This document shows positions 32,239 to 41,031 of a stretch of DNA of 49,817 nucleotides, piece after piece. The notes below the pieces were generated by a model. That model was not told the origin of the DNA. It ran no database searches and saw only the letters and a program-made list of their open reading frames with translations. The position numbers were made by a program, and so were the translations under genes. This stretch comes from Patescibacteria group bacterium (GTDB taxonomy: Bacteria; Patescibacteriota; Patescibacteriia; Patescibacteriales; GWC2-42-12): contig JAQTVB010000006.1 of NCBI GenBank assembly GCA_028707005.1, positions 1-49,817 of the forward strand. The letters are read 5' to 3'. The first letter of the stretch is position 1. The number at the start of each line of letters is the position of its first letter.

Positions 32239-33174
32239 ATGAAGTTCAGCGTCATTATACCTACTTATAATAGGTGCGCGACATTAATGGAGACTTTGTC
32301 CGCCATCGAGTTTCAAACTTTTTCTAAAAATGAATTTGAGGTTATTGTCGTTGATGATGGGAGTGCGGATGGTACAAGGGTCGCAGTGGAAAATTTTTTA
32401 AAGAAGAATCTTTTTAATATTAAATATTTTTTTAGGCAGCATGAGGGGCCGGCTCAAGCCAGGAATTTTGGTATTGATAATTCCCGGGGAGAAATAATTC
32501 TGTTTTGCGGAGATGATACTATTCCCGATTCCAGGCTGATAGAAAATCATAATGTAGTTTACCAACGGGAGAAAGAAGACAAGATGGCGGTTCTGGGGAT
32601 CGCGCTATGGGACAAAACGGTGCTAATTGGCGATTTTATGAGATTTGTCGCGTCGGCTGGGCCGCAATTTCATTTTAATAATATAAAAAATATTAATAAT
32701 GTCGGCTGGGATCATTTTTATACTTGCAATATTTCCATTCCTCGTTCAGTGATCGGCGATTTGCGATTTGACGTGAATTATCCTTATGCGGCCTTTGAAG
32801 ACATTGATTTCGGCTGGCTTTTAGCCAGACGGGGTTTAAAGCTTTTCTTTAATCGGCAAGCGATCGTTCACCATAAGCATTTTTATGAACCGGCATCGCT
32901 TTATCAGCGGATGTTTTTAATCGGCAAAAGTTTTGTTATTTTTAGCCACAGATATCAAAAAAATAAATTTGATCAGTGGCGTTTGAAAATAAAATACGCG
33001 CCTTTTGATTTTTTTTTCGGAACGGGGTTGGTAATTTTTAATTTTTTTAGCCGGCAGTTAGCCGGCTGGGCTTGGCTGAAGAAAAATAATCAGCGGTGGC
33101 ATTGGTTTTTCAATGTTTGTTATTATTATTCTTCTGGTATGAAGGAGCAATACGCCATCAATAAAAAATTATGA
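32239..33174 (+). CDS. GT2-family glycosyltransferase
   Basis: The 311-residue protein starts MKFSVIIPTYNRCATLMETL with VVDDGSADGT and FCGDDTIPDS (DxD type), and AFEDIDFGWLLARRG (ED motif), all standard for GT-A fold GT2 enzymes. A C-terminal tail (about 240-311) is hydrophobic and basic and may contact the membrane. Its last four bases overlap the next GT2 gene. The transferred sugar is unknown. Confidence 0.9.
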   Translation: MKFSVIIPTYNRCATLMETLSAIEFQTFSKNEFEVIVVDDGSADGTRVAVENFLKKNLFNIKYFFRQHEGPAQARNFGIDNSRGEIILFCGDDTIPDSRLIENHNVVYQREKEDKMAVLGIALWDKTVLIGDFMRFVASAGPQFHFNNIKNINNVGWDHFYTCNISIPRSVIGDLRFDVNYPYAAFEDIDFGWLLARRGLKLFFNRQAIVHHKHFYEPASLYQRMFLIGKSFVIFSHRYQKNKFDQWRLKIKYAPFDFFFGTGLVIFNFFSRQLAGWAWLKKNNQRWHWFFNVCYYYSSGMKEQYAINKKL

Positions 33175-33902
33175 GTCAATTGGCCAAAAATAAAAAAATT
33201 ATCGTGATTTTGCCGGCTTATAACGCCGAAAAGACCTTGAGAAAAACCTTGGATGATTTGCCCATGGCCTGGGTGGATGATATTATTTTGGTTGATGACG
33301 CGAGCCAGGATAACACGGTTGAGTTGTCTAAAAGCCTGGGGCTTAAAACTTTTGTCCACCCCAAAAATAGGGGCTATGGCGGTAACCAGAAAACTTGTTA
33401 TAAGAATGCGCTAGCGCTGGGCGCGGATATTGTTGTTATGGTTCATCCAGACCATCAATATGACCCTAAATCCATTCCGGACTTGGTTGGGCCGCTGTTG
33501 TCAGATGAAGCTGATGCGGCTTTCGGGTCAAGGATGATGATTCCCCGGAACGCCATTCGCGGGGGCATGCCTTATTGGAAGTTTGCGGCCAATATTTTTT
33601 TGACCGCGATAGAAAACGCGATTTTAGGCTTTCATTTAAGCGAATACCATTCTGGCTTCAGAGCGTACAGCAGTCGGGTTTTGAGGGCGGTTCCTTTTGA
33701 AGAAAATTCCGATAATTTTGTTTTTGACACGGAAATTATCGTTCAGATGAGGAAAGCCGGATTTTTTAGAATAAAAGAAATTTCCATTACTACCCGTTAT
33801 TTTCCCGAGGCCTCGATGATTGGCTTGCGGAAAAGTATTTTTTATGGGCTGTCTATTCTTTGGGTTATGATTAAATATTTATTATGGAGGATCAAACATT
33901 AA
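33171..33902 (+). CDS. GT2 glycosyltransferase, DPM1-like
   Basis: The 243-residue protein has IIVILPAYNAEKTLRKTL, ILVDDASQDNT, and VHPDHQYDPKSI in place of the usual DADxxxDP metal motif. GFRAYSSRVL is also typical of the family. These enzymes make polyprenyl-phosphate sugars. The gene overlaps both neighbours: four bases with the GT2 gene before and 19 bases with the methyltransferase after, so the three are probably translated together. Confidence 0.88.
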   Translation: MSQLAKNKKIIVILPAYNAEKTLRKTLDDLPMAWVDDIILVDDASQDNTVELSKSLGLKTFVHPKNRGYGGNQKTCYKNALALGADIVVMVHPDHQYDPKSIPDLVGPLLSDEADAAFGSRMMIPRNAIRGGMPYWKFAANIFLTAIENAILGFHLSEYHSGFRAYSSRVLRAVPFEENSDNFVFDTEIIVQMRKAGFFRIKEISITTRYFPEASMIGLRKSIFYGLSILWVMIKYLLWRIKH

Positions 33903-34855
33903 GCAAGCATTTTTGCTATGCCTGCGGGGGCGTTTTACGCTATCTATTTTCCGCCGCCGATTATATCAGCGCTGAAATTTTTGCCGTTTATCAATGTCCG
34001 GCCTGTTCTTTGGCGGCAACCAAGCCAAACCCGCGGCCGGCCGATTTCGCGAAATATTACCCTAGGCTATATTATGGCAGCAGAAAATCGTTTACCGACA
34101 GCTTGATCAACAATTCCCGACGGCGGAAAATAAAAAAAATTGTCGTTATAGCAAAGAAGAGTGTTGATAAAAGATCGCTTTTGGACATAGGCTGTGGCGA
34201 CGGCGGTTTTATTGCCCTTTTAGCCGCCGCTGGCTGGCGAGTGGCGGGTACGGAAATGGCCGCTCCAGGCAGCCATAAGCAGTCAGCCTCGGTCTCAATC
34301 TATCGCCGGGAACTTCTTAGTTGCGGTTTTGCCAAGGCCGATTTTGATCTGGTCACTATGTGGCATTCTTTAGAGCATTTGGCCGAGCCGTTGATTTATT
34401 TGCAAGAGGTCGGCAGGGTTTTAAAAAAAGAAGGGGCGCTTTTGCTGGAGGTGCCGAATTTTAATTCCTGGCAATCGGTAATTTTTAAAAATAACTGGTT
34501 TCATTTAGACGTACCGCGGCACATTTTCCACTACGATAAAAAAAGTTTGGAATTGATTTTAAAAAAGGCGAATTTCAAAATCACCAAAGTTTCTTATGGC
34601 TCTTTAATCTACGGCCTGTTTGGCTGGATTCAAAGTTGCCTTAATGTTTTTTGCCGAAGAAAGAATCTTTTATTTGATTTGTTAAACGGCAAAGCCGGCT
34701 GGGCTGGTTTAAAGACGCGTTCGATTGGCGCCAAAGATTTTGCTTTTATTTTTATTTTAGCGATTCCGGCGGCAATTTTTTCGTTGCCGTTTTTTATGTT
34801 GGAAGTTATCTTTAAGAGGGGAGGCATTATTACCGTTTGGGCGGAGCGCGAATGA
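33884..34855 (+). CDS. SAM methyltransferase with N-terminal zinc-ribbon-like motif and membrane tail
   Basis: The 323-residue protein opens with a CYACGG...CPACS pair of CxxC knuckles (about residues 11-45) that could bind zinc. A class I methyltransferase domain follows with motif I SLLDIGCGDGGF, TMWHSLEHLAEPLIYLQEVGRVLKKEG and LEVPNFNSWQ. The last 50 residues are hydrophobic (FAFIFILAIPAAIFSLPFFM), suggesting membrane attachment. Such zinc-ribbon methyltransferases act on sugars in other bacteria. The gene overlaps the preceding GT2 by 19 bases. Confidence 0.87.
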   Translation: MEDQTLSKHFCYACGGVLRYLFSAADYISAEIFAVYQCPACSLAATKPNPRPADFAKYYPRLYYGSRKSFTDSLINNSRRRKIKKIVVIAKKSVDKRSLLDIGCGDGGFIALLAAAGWRVAGTEMAAPGSHKQSASVSIYRRELLSCGFAKADFDLVTMWHSLEHLAEPLIYLQEVGRVLKKEGALLLEVPNFNSWQSVIFKNNWFHLDVPRHIFHYDKKSLELILKKANFKITKVSYGSLIYGLFGWIQSCLNVFCRRKNLLFDLLNGKAGWAGLKTRSIGAKDFAFIFILAIPAAIFSLPFFMLEVIFKRGGIITVWAERE

Positions 34856-34867
34856 AAAATTAATTAT

Positions 34868-36364
34868 ATGCTTAATTTTTTTAAAAAACACCTTTTTGCA
34901 TTGCTGCTGTCGGCGATTATTTTGGGCGTTTTGATTTTTTCTTTGCCTACTTTAACCACTAAACCGCAGCTTTGGACGGATGAAGCTTTGAATATTGAAC
35001 TGGCCAGGAATTTTTTATCTTATGGCCGTCTGGGTTTAGTCGTTGAACCGGGCGTATTCTCCGACGTTCCCTTTTTACTGCAATCAACCGGCTATCCGCT
35101 CACCATTGCTTTGGCCGCCGTTTTTAAAATTTTTGGCTTTGGTTTAGCGCAGGCTCGGTTATTCGTTCTGGCCCTGATGATTATTTTGTTGGTTTTGGTT
35201 TATTGGTTCGCCAAGAAGTTGTTTGGCAAGACGCAAGCGCTTTGGGCCACGCTGTTAATCGCGACCTTTGCCCCATTTTACGGTGACGGGCGGTGCGTTA
35301 CCGGAGAAATTTCAGGTTTTATTTTTCTTATTTTCGGCCTTTATTTTTTGTTTTATCCGCCGGAGCAAAATGACCATTTAAAAATATTCAACCCCAGGCA
35401 GTTTTTAGCCGGTATTTTTTTAGGATTGGCTATTGTCACCAAGCCATCAGTATATTTAATGCTTTTGCCGGCCGTTTTCATCACTTTATTTTTTTTAAAG
35501 CGCCGATTTTACAGCAGAGCCTTTAACGTTTTGATTGGTTTGGCGCCGGCGGCATTTTTTTGGCTGATTTTAAACGTTCCGAATTTTCTGGCTAAAGAGC
35601 CTTGGCTTAAAATTATAAATTATTATAAAAATCCTTTCGCGCCCTTATCTGTTTCCGGCAATGTCTTTTTAAATTTTGCCGGTCTGCCGCACAACACGAC
35701 TTTGATTTATTTTTTTGTGTTGCTGGCCATAATTTTTTGGGCGGTTTTAAAGCGGGACGTTTTTTTAAAACCGCATCAAGGCTTATTGTTTTTTTTCGCC
35801 AGCTACGGCGCCTTAGCCCTGATTTATTTTTTTAAAAGTCCTGGCTGGCTGCGTTATTTAATAGCCGTTGAGCTTTTTACTTTTATAATTTTAGGGCCGG
35901 CGCTTAAGGCGATTTTGAGTTCATTGAATTTTAAAAATTATTGGTTTGGCAATAAGGCAAATTTATTGGGCGCCGCCCTGCTCTTTTTGGCCGCGTTTCA
36001 GACCTGGCATCTTTTTAACGGGGCTGATTTATTTTATTCAGACACCCCCGAGAGGGTGGCTGAATTCGTTCAAAGCCGCTCGTTAGGCAAAACGGTGGGA
36101 ATTTACAATGCCCTTACTATTGCCTGTTTGATTTCTCCGGAGAAAAAATTTCAAATGATTGACATCATGCTGGGCTTGCCGGTTTTAGGAAAAGATTTTT
36201 TGGCGGCCGAAGAGAATAAATGGCCGGATTTTATCGTTTCCTCCCCGGAAGAAGCGCTGTTTATTTCCCATAAAAGCGCCATCAAAAAAAAGTATGAATT
36301 AGTTTATTCAAACGGCGGCTATGACGTTTTTTATTTAAAAAGCGAGCGGAATAAACTAAAATAG
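34868..36364 (+). CDS. GT39-like membrane glycosyltransferase (GT-C fold)
   Basis: The 498-residue protein has about ten membrane segments. The first outer loop carries PQLWTDEALNIELARNFL, with the Asp-Glu catalytic pair (DE) expected in GT39/PMT-like enzymes, followed by STGYPLTIALAAVFKIFG. It probably transfers a sugar from a polyprenyl-phosphate donor outside the membrane. The two GT2 genes nearby could make that donor. It begins 12 bases after the methyltransferase. Confidence 0.87.
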   Translation: MLNFFKKHLFALLLSAIILGVLIFSLPTLTTKPQLWTDEALNIELARNFLSYGRLGLVVEPGVFSDVPFLLQSTGYPLTIALAAVFKIFGFGLAQARLFVLALMIILLVLVYWFAKKLFGKTQALWATLLIATFAPFYGDGRCVTGEISGFIFLIFGLYFLFYPPEQNDHLKIFNPRQFLAGIFLGLAIVTKPSVYLMLLPAVFITLFFLKRRFYSRAFNVLIGLAPAAFFWLILNVPNFLAKEPWLKIINYYKNPFAPLSVSGNVFLNFAGLPHNTTLIYFFVLLAIIFWAVLKRDVFLKPHQGLLFFFASYGALALIYFFKSPGWLRYLIAVELFTFIILGPALKAILSSLNFKNYWFGNKANLLGAALLFLAAFQTWHLFNGADLFYSDTPERVAEFVQSRSLGKTVGIYNALTIACLISPEKKFQMIDIMLGLPVLGKDFLAAEENKWPDFIVSSPEEALFISHKSAIKKKYELVYSNGGYDVFYLKSERNKLK

Positions 36365-36386
36365 AAAGACGACGAGACATCTTGTT

Positions 36387-37520
36387 ATGAAGCTATACTA
36401 TTTATCAAATTTAAGAATACCGACCGAAAAGGCGCACGGCATACAAATAGCGAAAATGTGTGAAGCTTTCGCTTTAAACGGTTTAGACGTGGAGCTGATT
36501 GCGCCCGTTAAATTCAATAAAATTGATCAAGATCCTTATAAGTATTATAATGTTAAAAAAAACTTTAAAATAACTAAGCTATTTTGCCTGGACACTTTAA
36601 GATTTTTTCATAATAAAATCAGCTTTTTTATTCAAACGATTATTTTTTTAATTTCCGCTAGAATATTTTTGTCTTTTAAACAAAAAGGAGTTCTCTATAC
36701 GCGAGAAATATGGGCCGGTTTATTTTTTAGCGGTTATGTGGTTGAGATCCATTCTTTGCCCAAAAGAATAAACTGGCTGGTTTTAAGGGGTTTGCGCCAA
36801 GCCGGCCGGCTGCTGGTTTTAACTGATTTTTTAAAAAAAGAAATAGCCGCCCTGGGCATTGATCAAAATAAAATATTTGTTTCTCCCGACGGAGTTGATT
36901 TAAAGAATTTTGATATTGATATTGGCCAAGGCGAGGCCAGAAAAATGGTCGGCCTGCCTGCGGATAAAAAAATAATTTTGTATAGCGGCAGCTTCTATTT
37001 ATATGACTGGAAGGGAGTCGACGTTTTGCTTGATACCGCTAAATATTTATCCGATAATGAATTGATTGTCCTCTTGGGCGGCCAGGCGGAAGAAATAAGC
37101 CAAATTAAGCGGCGCGGCCCAAGCGACAGAGTGTTGTTAATCGAGCGACAGTCGTATAAAAAAATCCCCGTTTATTTGAAAGCGGCCGATACTTTGGTTT
37201 TGCCGAACAAAAAAGGGGATAGCATGTCGGAAAAATACACTTCGCCCTTGAAGCTTTTTGAGTATATGGCCAGCCAGAGGCCGATTGTGGCCTCGGACTT
37301 GTTTTCAATTAGGGAAATATTAAATGAAAACAATTCGATTTTAGTTGAATCGGATAATCCGGCGAGCTTGGCCGAAGGTATAAAAAAGGCGTTAGAGGAT
37401 AATCAATTGGCGTCGCAAATTTCCGGACAAGCCCTGAAAGATGTTCAGCAATACAGCTGGCAAAAAAGGGCGGAGAAAATAATTGAATTTATTAATTTTT
37501 CACATCATTATGGAAAATAA
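36387..37520 (+). CDS. GT4-family glycosyltransferase
   Basis: The 377-residue GT-B enzyme starts MKLYYLSNLRIPTEKAHGIQ, with donor-domain motif KYTSPLKLFEYMASQRPIVASD. The C-terminus reads LASQISGQALKDVQQYSWQKRAEKIIEFINFSHHYGK. A second, partly similar copy of this C-terminus lies downstream at 39022-39149 behind a radical SAM gene. The last residues after FIN look added by that junction. Its end overlaps the radical SAM start by 11 bases. Confidence 0.9.
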   Translation: MKLYYLSNLRIPTEKAHGIQIAKMCEAFALNGLDVELIAPVKFNKIDQDPYKYYNVKKNFKITKLFCLDTLRFFHNKISFFIQTIIFLISARIFLSFKQKGVLYTREIWAGLFFSGYVVEIHSLPKRINWLVLRGLRQAGRLLVLTDFLKKEIAALGIDQNKIFVSPDGVDLKNFDIDIGQGEARKMVGLPADKKIILYSGSFYLYDWKGVDVLLDTAKYLSDNELIVLLGGQAEEISQIKRRGPSDRVLLIERQSYKKIPVYLKAADTLVLPNKKGDSMSEKYTSPLKLFEYMASQRPIVASDLFSIREILNENNSILVESDNPASLAEGIKKALEDNQLASQISGQALKDVQQYSWQKRAEKIIEFINFSHHYGK

Positions 37521-39021
37521 AATATTATTGGTTTCCTTTCAGAGCAATACTGATACGATCGGCTTGAAATATATACAGTCGTATCTGGTGAGAAATAACA
37601 TAAACTCACGTATTTTGTTTATACCGCAGTTCAACAAAAAAGACCTTCTCTCAGTTGAAAAATTTTTGAAAGATTATGAACCAAAAATTATAGGCATTAG
37701 TTTAATGAGTCCTGAATTTTTTAAGGCAAAAGAGTTTTCATTATATGTTAAAAAGGTTTTTCCGGAGATCATAATCGTCTGGGGCGGGATACACCCCACA
37801 GCTGATCCCAAGGAATGCATAAACTACGCCGATTATGTTTTTATGGGTGAATCTGAACAGGCATATTTGGAATTTGTAAACGCAATCTCGGAAAATAAAC
37901 CCGTAAATGACATATCAAATTTAGTATATAAATCATCTAAGGGGATTAGCATAAATAAATTGAGGCCATTCAATGAAAATTTGGATGCATTGCCTTTCCC
38001 GGAACACTTTCCTCAAAAAAGTTTAGTTTTACATAATGGAAATATTATAGAATTAAGCAAACATTTTTTTAAAAAATATACAAGATATTCGGGGAAATTT
38101 TATAGCTTGACAACAACCAGAGGATGTCCTTTTTCTTGCGCTTATTGTTGTAATTCTGTTTTTTCTAAATTATATGGCATAACTAAAGTTAGAAAACGCA
38201 GCGTTGAAAATGTTATTGAAGAAATGGAACATGCGATTCAACTTTTTCCTGATATAATTTACTTTAATATTCAAGATGATAATTTTTTCTCGTATGATAT
38301 TCATTGGATGAAGTCTTTCGCGGACGCATCTGAAAAAAAGATTAAAAAGATGATTGTTTGCAGAACAACCCCCGCGCATTTAAACGAAGAAAAAATTTTT
38401 ATACTAAAAAGAGCAGGATTATCATGGATATTTATGGGTTTGCAGTCTGGTTCGCCAAGAATCAATAAAGAAATATACAAAAGATTTGTACCAAACGAGA
38501 AATTTATTGAAGCCGCTAAAGTAGTTTTTAAAAATGGTATAGCCGGCTATTATGATGTGATTCTTGATAACCCTTACGAAACCGAACAGGATATAATGGA
38601 AACAATAAATGTTATTTTGAAGATTCCAAAACCATTTATGTTGCAATTATTTTCATTATGTTTTTACCAAGGAACTGAAATTTATGAGCGGGCGTTAAAG
38701 GAGAATTTAATAATTGAAAATCCTCTCAAAAAAAACTATGCTAAATATCAACCAACCTATCTTAATAAAGTTATAAAACTTTGTCCGGTTCTTCCAAGGT
38801 GCTTTATTAAATCAATGGTAATAAATAGAAAGTCTCAATGGGCAAAAATTTTAGTAAATTCGATTTATCTTCCATCTATCCTGATTTTAGAACCATTCGT
38901 ATGGTTCAAATTAATTTTAATCTCTTTTGATTATAATATTTTTAGTACTGTTAATATGATTTATGCGTTTTTCAAAACAGGATTTAGTGAAATGATTTTA
39001 AAAAAATTTTTAAGGAAATAA
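37510..39021 (+). CDS. B12-binding radical SAM enzyme, apparently inserted
   Basis: The ATG at 37510 (MENKILLVSFQSNTDTIGLK) is preferred over a TTG at 37483 that overlaps the GT gene. This gives 503 residues with a cobalamin-binding-like N-terminus (IGISLMSPEF, IVWGGIHPTADP, YVFMGESEQAY) and the radical SAM motif C206-PFS-C210-AY-C213, then GLQSGSPRINKEIYKRF. By eye it uses more AT-rich codons (ATA, AGA, TTA) and fewer GCC/GGC words than neighbours. It is flanked by two copies of a GT C-terminus. Together this suggests a recent acquisition. Its substrate is unknown. Confidence 0.87.
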   Translation: MENKILLVSFQSNTDTIGLKYIQSYLVRNNINSRILFIPQFNKKDLLSVEKFLKDYEPKIIGISLMSPEFFKAKEFSLYVKKVFPEIIIVWGGIHPTADPKECINYADYVFMGESEQAYLEFVNAISENKPVNDISNLVYKSSKGISINKLRPFNENLDALPFPEHFPQKSLVLHNGNIIELSKHFFKKYTRYSGKFYSLTTTRGCPFSCAYCCNSVFSKLYGITKVRKRSVENVIEEMEHAIQLFPDIIYFNIQDDNFFSYDIHWMKSFADASEKKIKKMIVCRTTPAHLNEEKIFILKRAGLSWIFMGLQSGSPRINKEIYKRFVPNEKFIEAAKVVFKNGIAGYYDVILDNPYETEQDIMETINVILKIPKPFMLQLFSLCFYQGTEIYERALKENLIIENPLKKNYAKYQPTYLNKVIKLCPVLPRCFIKSMVINRKSQWAKILVNSIYLPSILILEPFVWFKLILISFDYNIFSTVNMIYAFFKTGFSEMILKKFLRK

Positions 39022-39149
39022 GCATCGCGCCCGGCAATATGATATTTAATTGCGGTTTAACCGAAAAAATATCCGAGCAGGCTTACCGGGATGTTAAAAA
39101 ATATACTTGGGAAAGAAGAGCGGAGAGAATAATTCGATTTATTGAATAA
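39022..39149 (+). pseudogene. Remnant of a GT4 C-terminus
   Basis: The frame ending at the TAA 39147-39149 reads LTEKISEQAYRDVKKYTWER then RAERIIRFIE. This matches the end of the intact GT4 at 36387 (LASQISGQALKDVQQYSWQK then RAEKIIEFIN). There is no start codon suited to a gene and no upstream domain, because the radical SAM gene ends directly before it. It is best read as the leftover tail of an ancestral or duplicated GT4 gene after an insertion or recombination. Confidence 0.82.
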
Positions 39150-39181
39150 GATGATCAAGGGTATAAAAAAGCGGCAATAAT

Positions 39182-39190
39182 TGGTATAAT
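39182..39190 (+). promoter_or_regulatory. Extended -10 promoter (TGGTATAAT)
   Basis: A perfect TGnTATAAT lies 34 bases before the next start codon. No good -35 box is seen, as is common for extended -10 promoters. It would drive the methyltransferase at 39224 after the scar. Confidence 0.6.
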
Positions 39191-39223
39191 TTAAATAAGA
39201 TAATTTTAAAATAGTTAAATTAT

Positions 39224-39940
39224 ATGTCAACCATACATTTTAGGAGATATATTATAAAGAAAGCGCGCCAATCGGGGTTAATGCCGATTATTAATTCAAT
39301 TTCCAATTTTCGGTTTCTTTTGGTAAAAAAATATTGTTTATTGAGAAAAAAAAATTGTATTGAATATATCTATAATGATAATTTTTTTAAGATTGTCAAT
39401 CGTAAATACATTCTTAAGGATTCGCCAAAAATTATAGCCGAAGTTGTTAAGGCTTGTTATGCTCCTAAAAGTGTTATGGATGTTGGTTGCGGCAGCGGTC
39501 TTTATTTGCGTGAATTGAACAAGTTGGGCATAGAAATTTTTGGCGTTGATGGCAGTGCGGCGGCTTTAAGGAATTTGGTAATTGATAAAAACAAATTTTT
39601 ACTTCAAGATGTCACTTGTAATTTTGTCTTACCGCGAAGATATGATTGCGTGATCTGTTTTGAGGTGGGCGAACACATTCCGACGGTAAAATCCGATATT
39701 TTAGTGGATAACATCATCAAGATCAGTGATTTGGTCATTTTCGCCGCCGCCTCAAAAGGCCAGGGCGGGCGTGATCATATAAATGAGCAAAGCGCGCAAT
39801 TTTGGGTTGATATTTTTGATAAAAAAGGATATTCTTTATTAGCAGAGGATACAAAAAAGATTAGGGCAACATTATCTGATCGCGAAGCGGCTTTTTGGTT
39901 GATAGAAAACATTTTAGTTTTCAAGAGAAGGGCGGGGTAG
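39224..39940 (+). CDS. Class I SAM-dependent methyltransferase
   Basis: The 238-residue protein has an N-terminal basic stretch, motif I SVMDVGCGSGLYLRELNKLG (about residues 85-104), IFGVDGSAAAL with the acidic residue of beta-2, and CVICFEVGEHIPTVKSD. This fits the Methyltransf_11/23 group. It has its own extended -10 promoter and so may not depend on upstream genes. A 112-base spacer with another promoter follows. The acceptor is unknown; a sugar is likely from context. Confidence 0.85.
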   Translation: MSTIHFRRYIIKKARQSGLMPIINSISNFRFLLVKKYCLLRKKNCIEYIYNDNFFKIVNRKYILKDSPKIIAEVVKACYAPKSVMDVGCGSGLYLRELNKLGIEIFGVDGSAAALRNLVIDKNKFLLQDVTCNFVLPRRYDCVICFEVGEHIPTVKSDILVDNIIKISDLVIFAAASKGQGGRDHINEQSAQFWVDIFDKKGYSLLAEDTKKIRATLSDREAAFWLIENILVFKRRAG

Positions 39941-40003
39941 TCAAGCTACCTGAATCTGGAAAAGACATGTTGCAATATATAAAAAATGAACTTTATTTTA
40001 GCG

Positions 40004-40032
40004 TTGACGCGGCAAATTGCAAATATTATTTT
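40004..40032 (+). promoter_or_regulatory. Sigma-70 type promoter for the flippase-like operon
   Basis: TTGACG (40004-40009) and TATTTT (40027-40032) are separated by 17 bp, with the ATG at 40053 about 20 bases further. This is the same layout as the promoter at 14302-14330. Confidence 0.6.
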
Positions 40033-40052
40033 TAAATTGACTAGGCGTTGTT

Positions 40053-41030
40053 ATGAATAAACCATGGTTAAAAACAGGCTTAAAAGTTTTAGTGGCAATC
40101 AGTCTTTTAAGCTGGTTTTTATATCACAGCGATATTGATAAGATTTTTGAAAATTTATCCAGCTTATCTCCCAGGGTTCTGGCGGCGGCGATTATTTTAA
40201 GTTTAATTTATCAGGTTATAAAATCTTTCCGCTGGTGGCTGTTGTTGACGCAATATTCTTTTTTTAAATTAATCAAGTTAAATTTAATCAGCCAATTTTA
40301 CTCATTATTTTCTGTCGGACAATTCGTGGGCGAAGGCGCCAAAATTTATATCTTAGGCAAGGGCCAAAAAGAGGCGGGTCGGATTGCCATGTCGGTTTTA
40401 ATTGATAAAATTACCGGCATGATTGGTCAGGTGATAGTGGCCATATTCGGCTTAGCGTTTACTAAAACTATTTTGCCCAAAAGTTTAACCTGGACTTTTA
40501 TCGCGGCGGCGATTTTATGTTTATTTTTAATATTTTTAATCAGGCTAAAATTTGTTTATAATTTTTTATCAAAAATTTTAAGTGATTGGTCGGCCGTGGC
40601 GATTAAGTTAAGAAGGTTTGTCGGCTGGGCAATTCGTTTATTAGAAGCTTGGCATAGCTATTCCAAAAAGATAAAAATTATTTTTGTTTGTATTGTTTTA
40701 AGCATGGTTTTTCAGCTGGTCCTGGCCGGCGTCTATATGATATTAAGCCATGGTCTGGGCATTAATATTCTTTTTTTGGATTGGTGCTGGATACTCGGTA
40801 TTCTTGCCGGTTTTTTAGTTCTGCCGATTACTGTCGGCGGCCTTGGGGTTCGCGAGGGTTCGTTAGTGGGGCTATTGGGAATTTTCATGATAGCGCCAGA
40901 GCAAGCTTTGGCTTTGTCTTTTTCCTTCTTCGGCGTGCAATTGGTCCTGGCCGTTATCGGCGGAATGATTGAGGCGCAAAGAATAAAAATGTTTAAAATC
41001 GGATTGCCGAATAAAAGTTTAAATATATAA
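40053..41030 (+). CDS. YbhN/AglD-family membrane protein (flippase-like)
   Basis: The 325-residue protein has about seven to eight membrane segments and motifs of the lysylphosphatidylglycerol-synthase transmembrane family: FRWWLLLTQY, SVGQFVGEGAKIYIL and LPITVGGLGVREGSLVGLLG. Members are found beside glycan genes and may help move or handle lipid-linked intermediates; the mechanism is not settled. It sits at the head of an operon that continues for at least two genes, with the GT39-like gene only one base behind it. Confidence 0.87.
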   Translation: MNKPWLKTGLKVLVAISLLSWFLYHSDIDKIFENLSSLSPRVLAAAIILSLIYQVIKSFRWWLLLTQYSFFKLIKLNLISQFYSLFSVGQFVGEGAKIYILGKGQKEAGRIAMSVLIDKITGMIGQVIVAIFGLAFTKTILPKSLTWTFIAAAILCLFLIFLIRLKFVYNFLSKILSDWSAVAIKLRRFVGWAIRLLEAWHSYSKKIKIIFVCIVLSMVFQLVLAGVYMILSHGLGINILFLDWCWILGILAGFLVLPITVGGLGVREGSLVGLLGIFMIAPEQALALSFSFFGVQLVLAVIGGMIEAQRIKMFKIGLPNKSLNI

Positions 41031-41031
41031 T

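Noticed and set aside
37483-37509. Upstream TTG start for the third B12 radical SAM gene
   Set aside because: The nine extra residues overlap the GT4 end and are unrelated to the family; ATG 37510 starts the typical fold.
39967-40035. 22-codon open frame between the methyltransferase and flippase-like genes
   Set aside because: It lacks a ribosome binding site and overlaps the promoter of the next gene; no family resemblance was seen.
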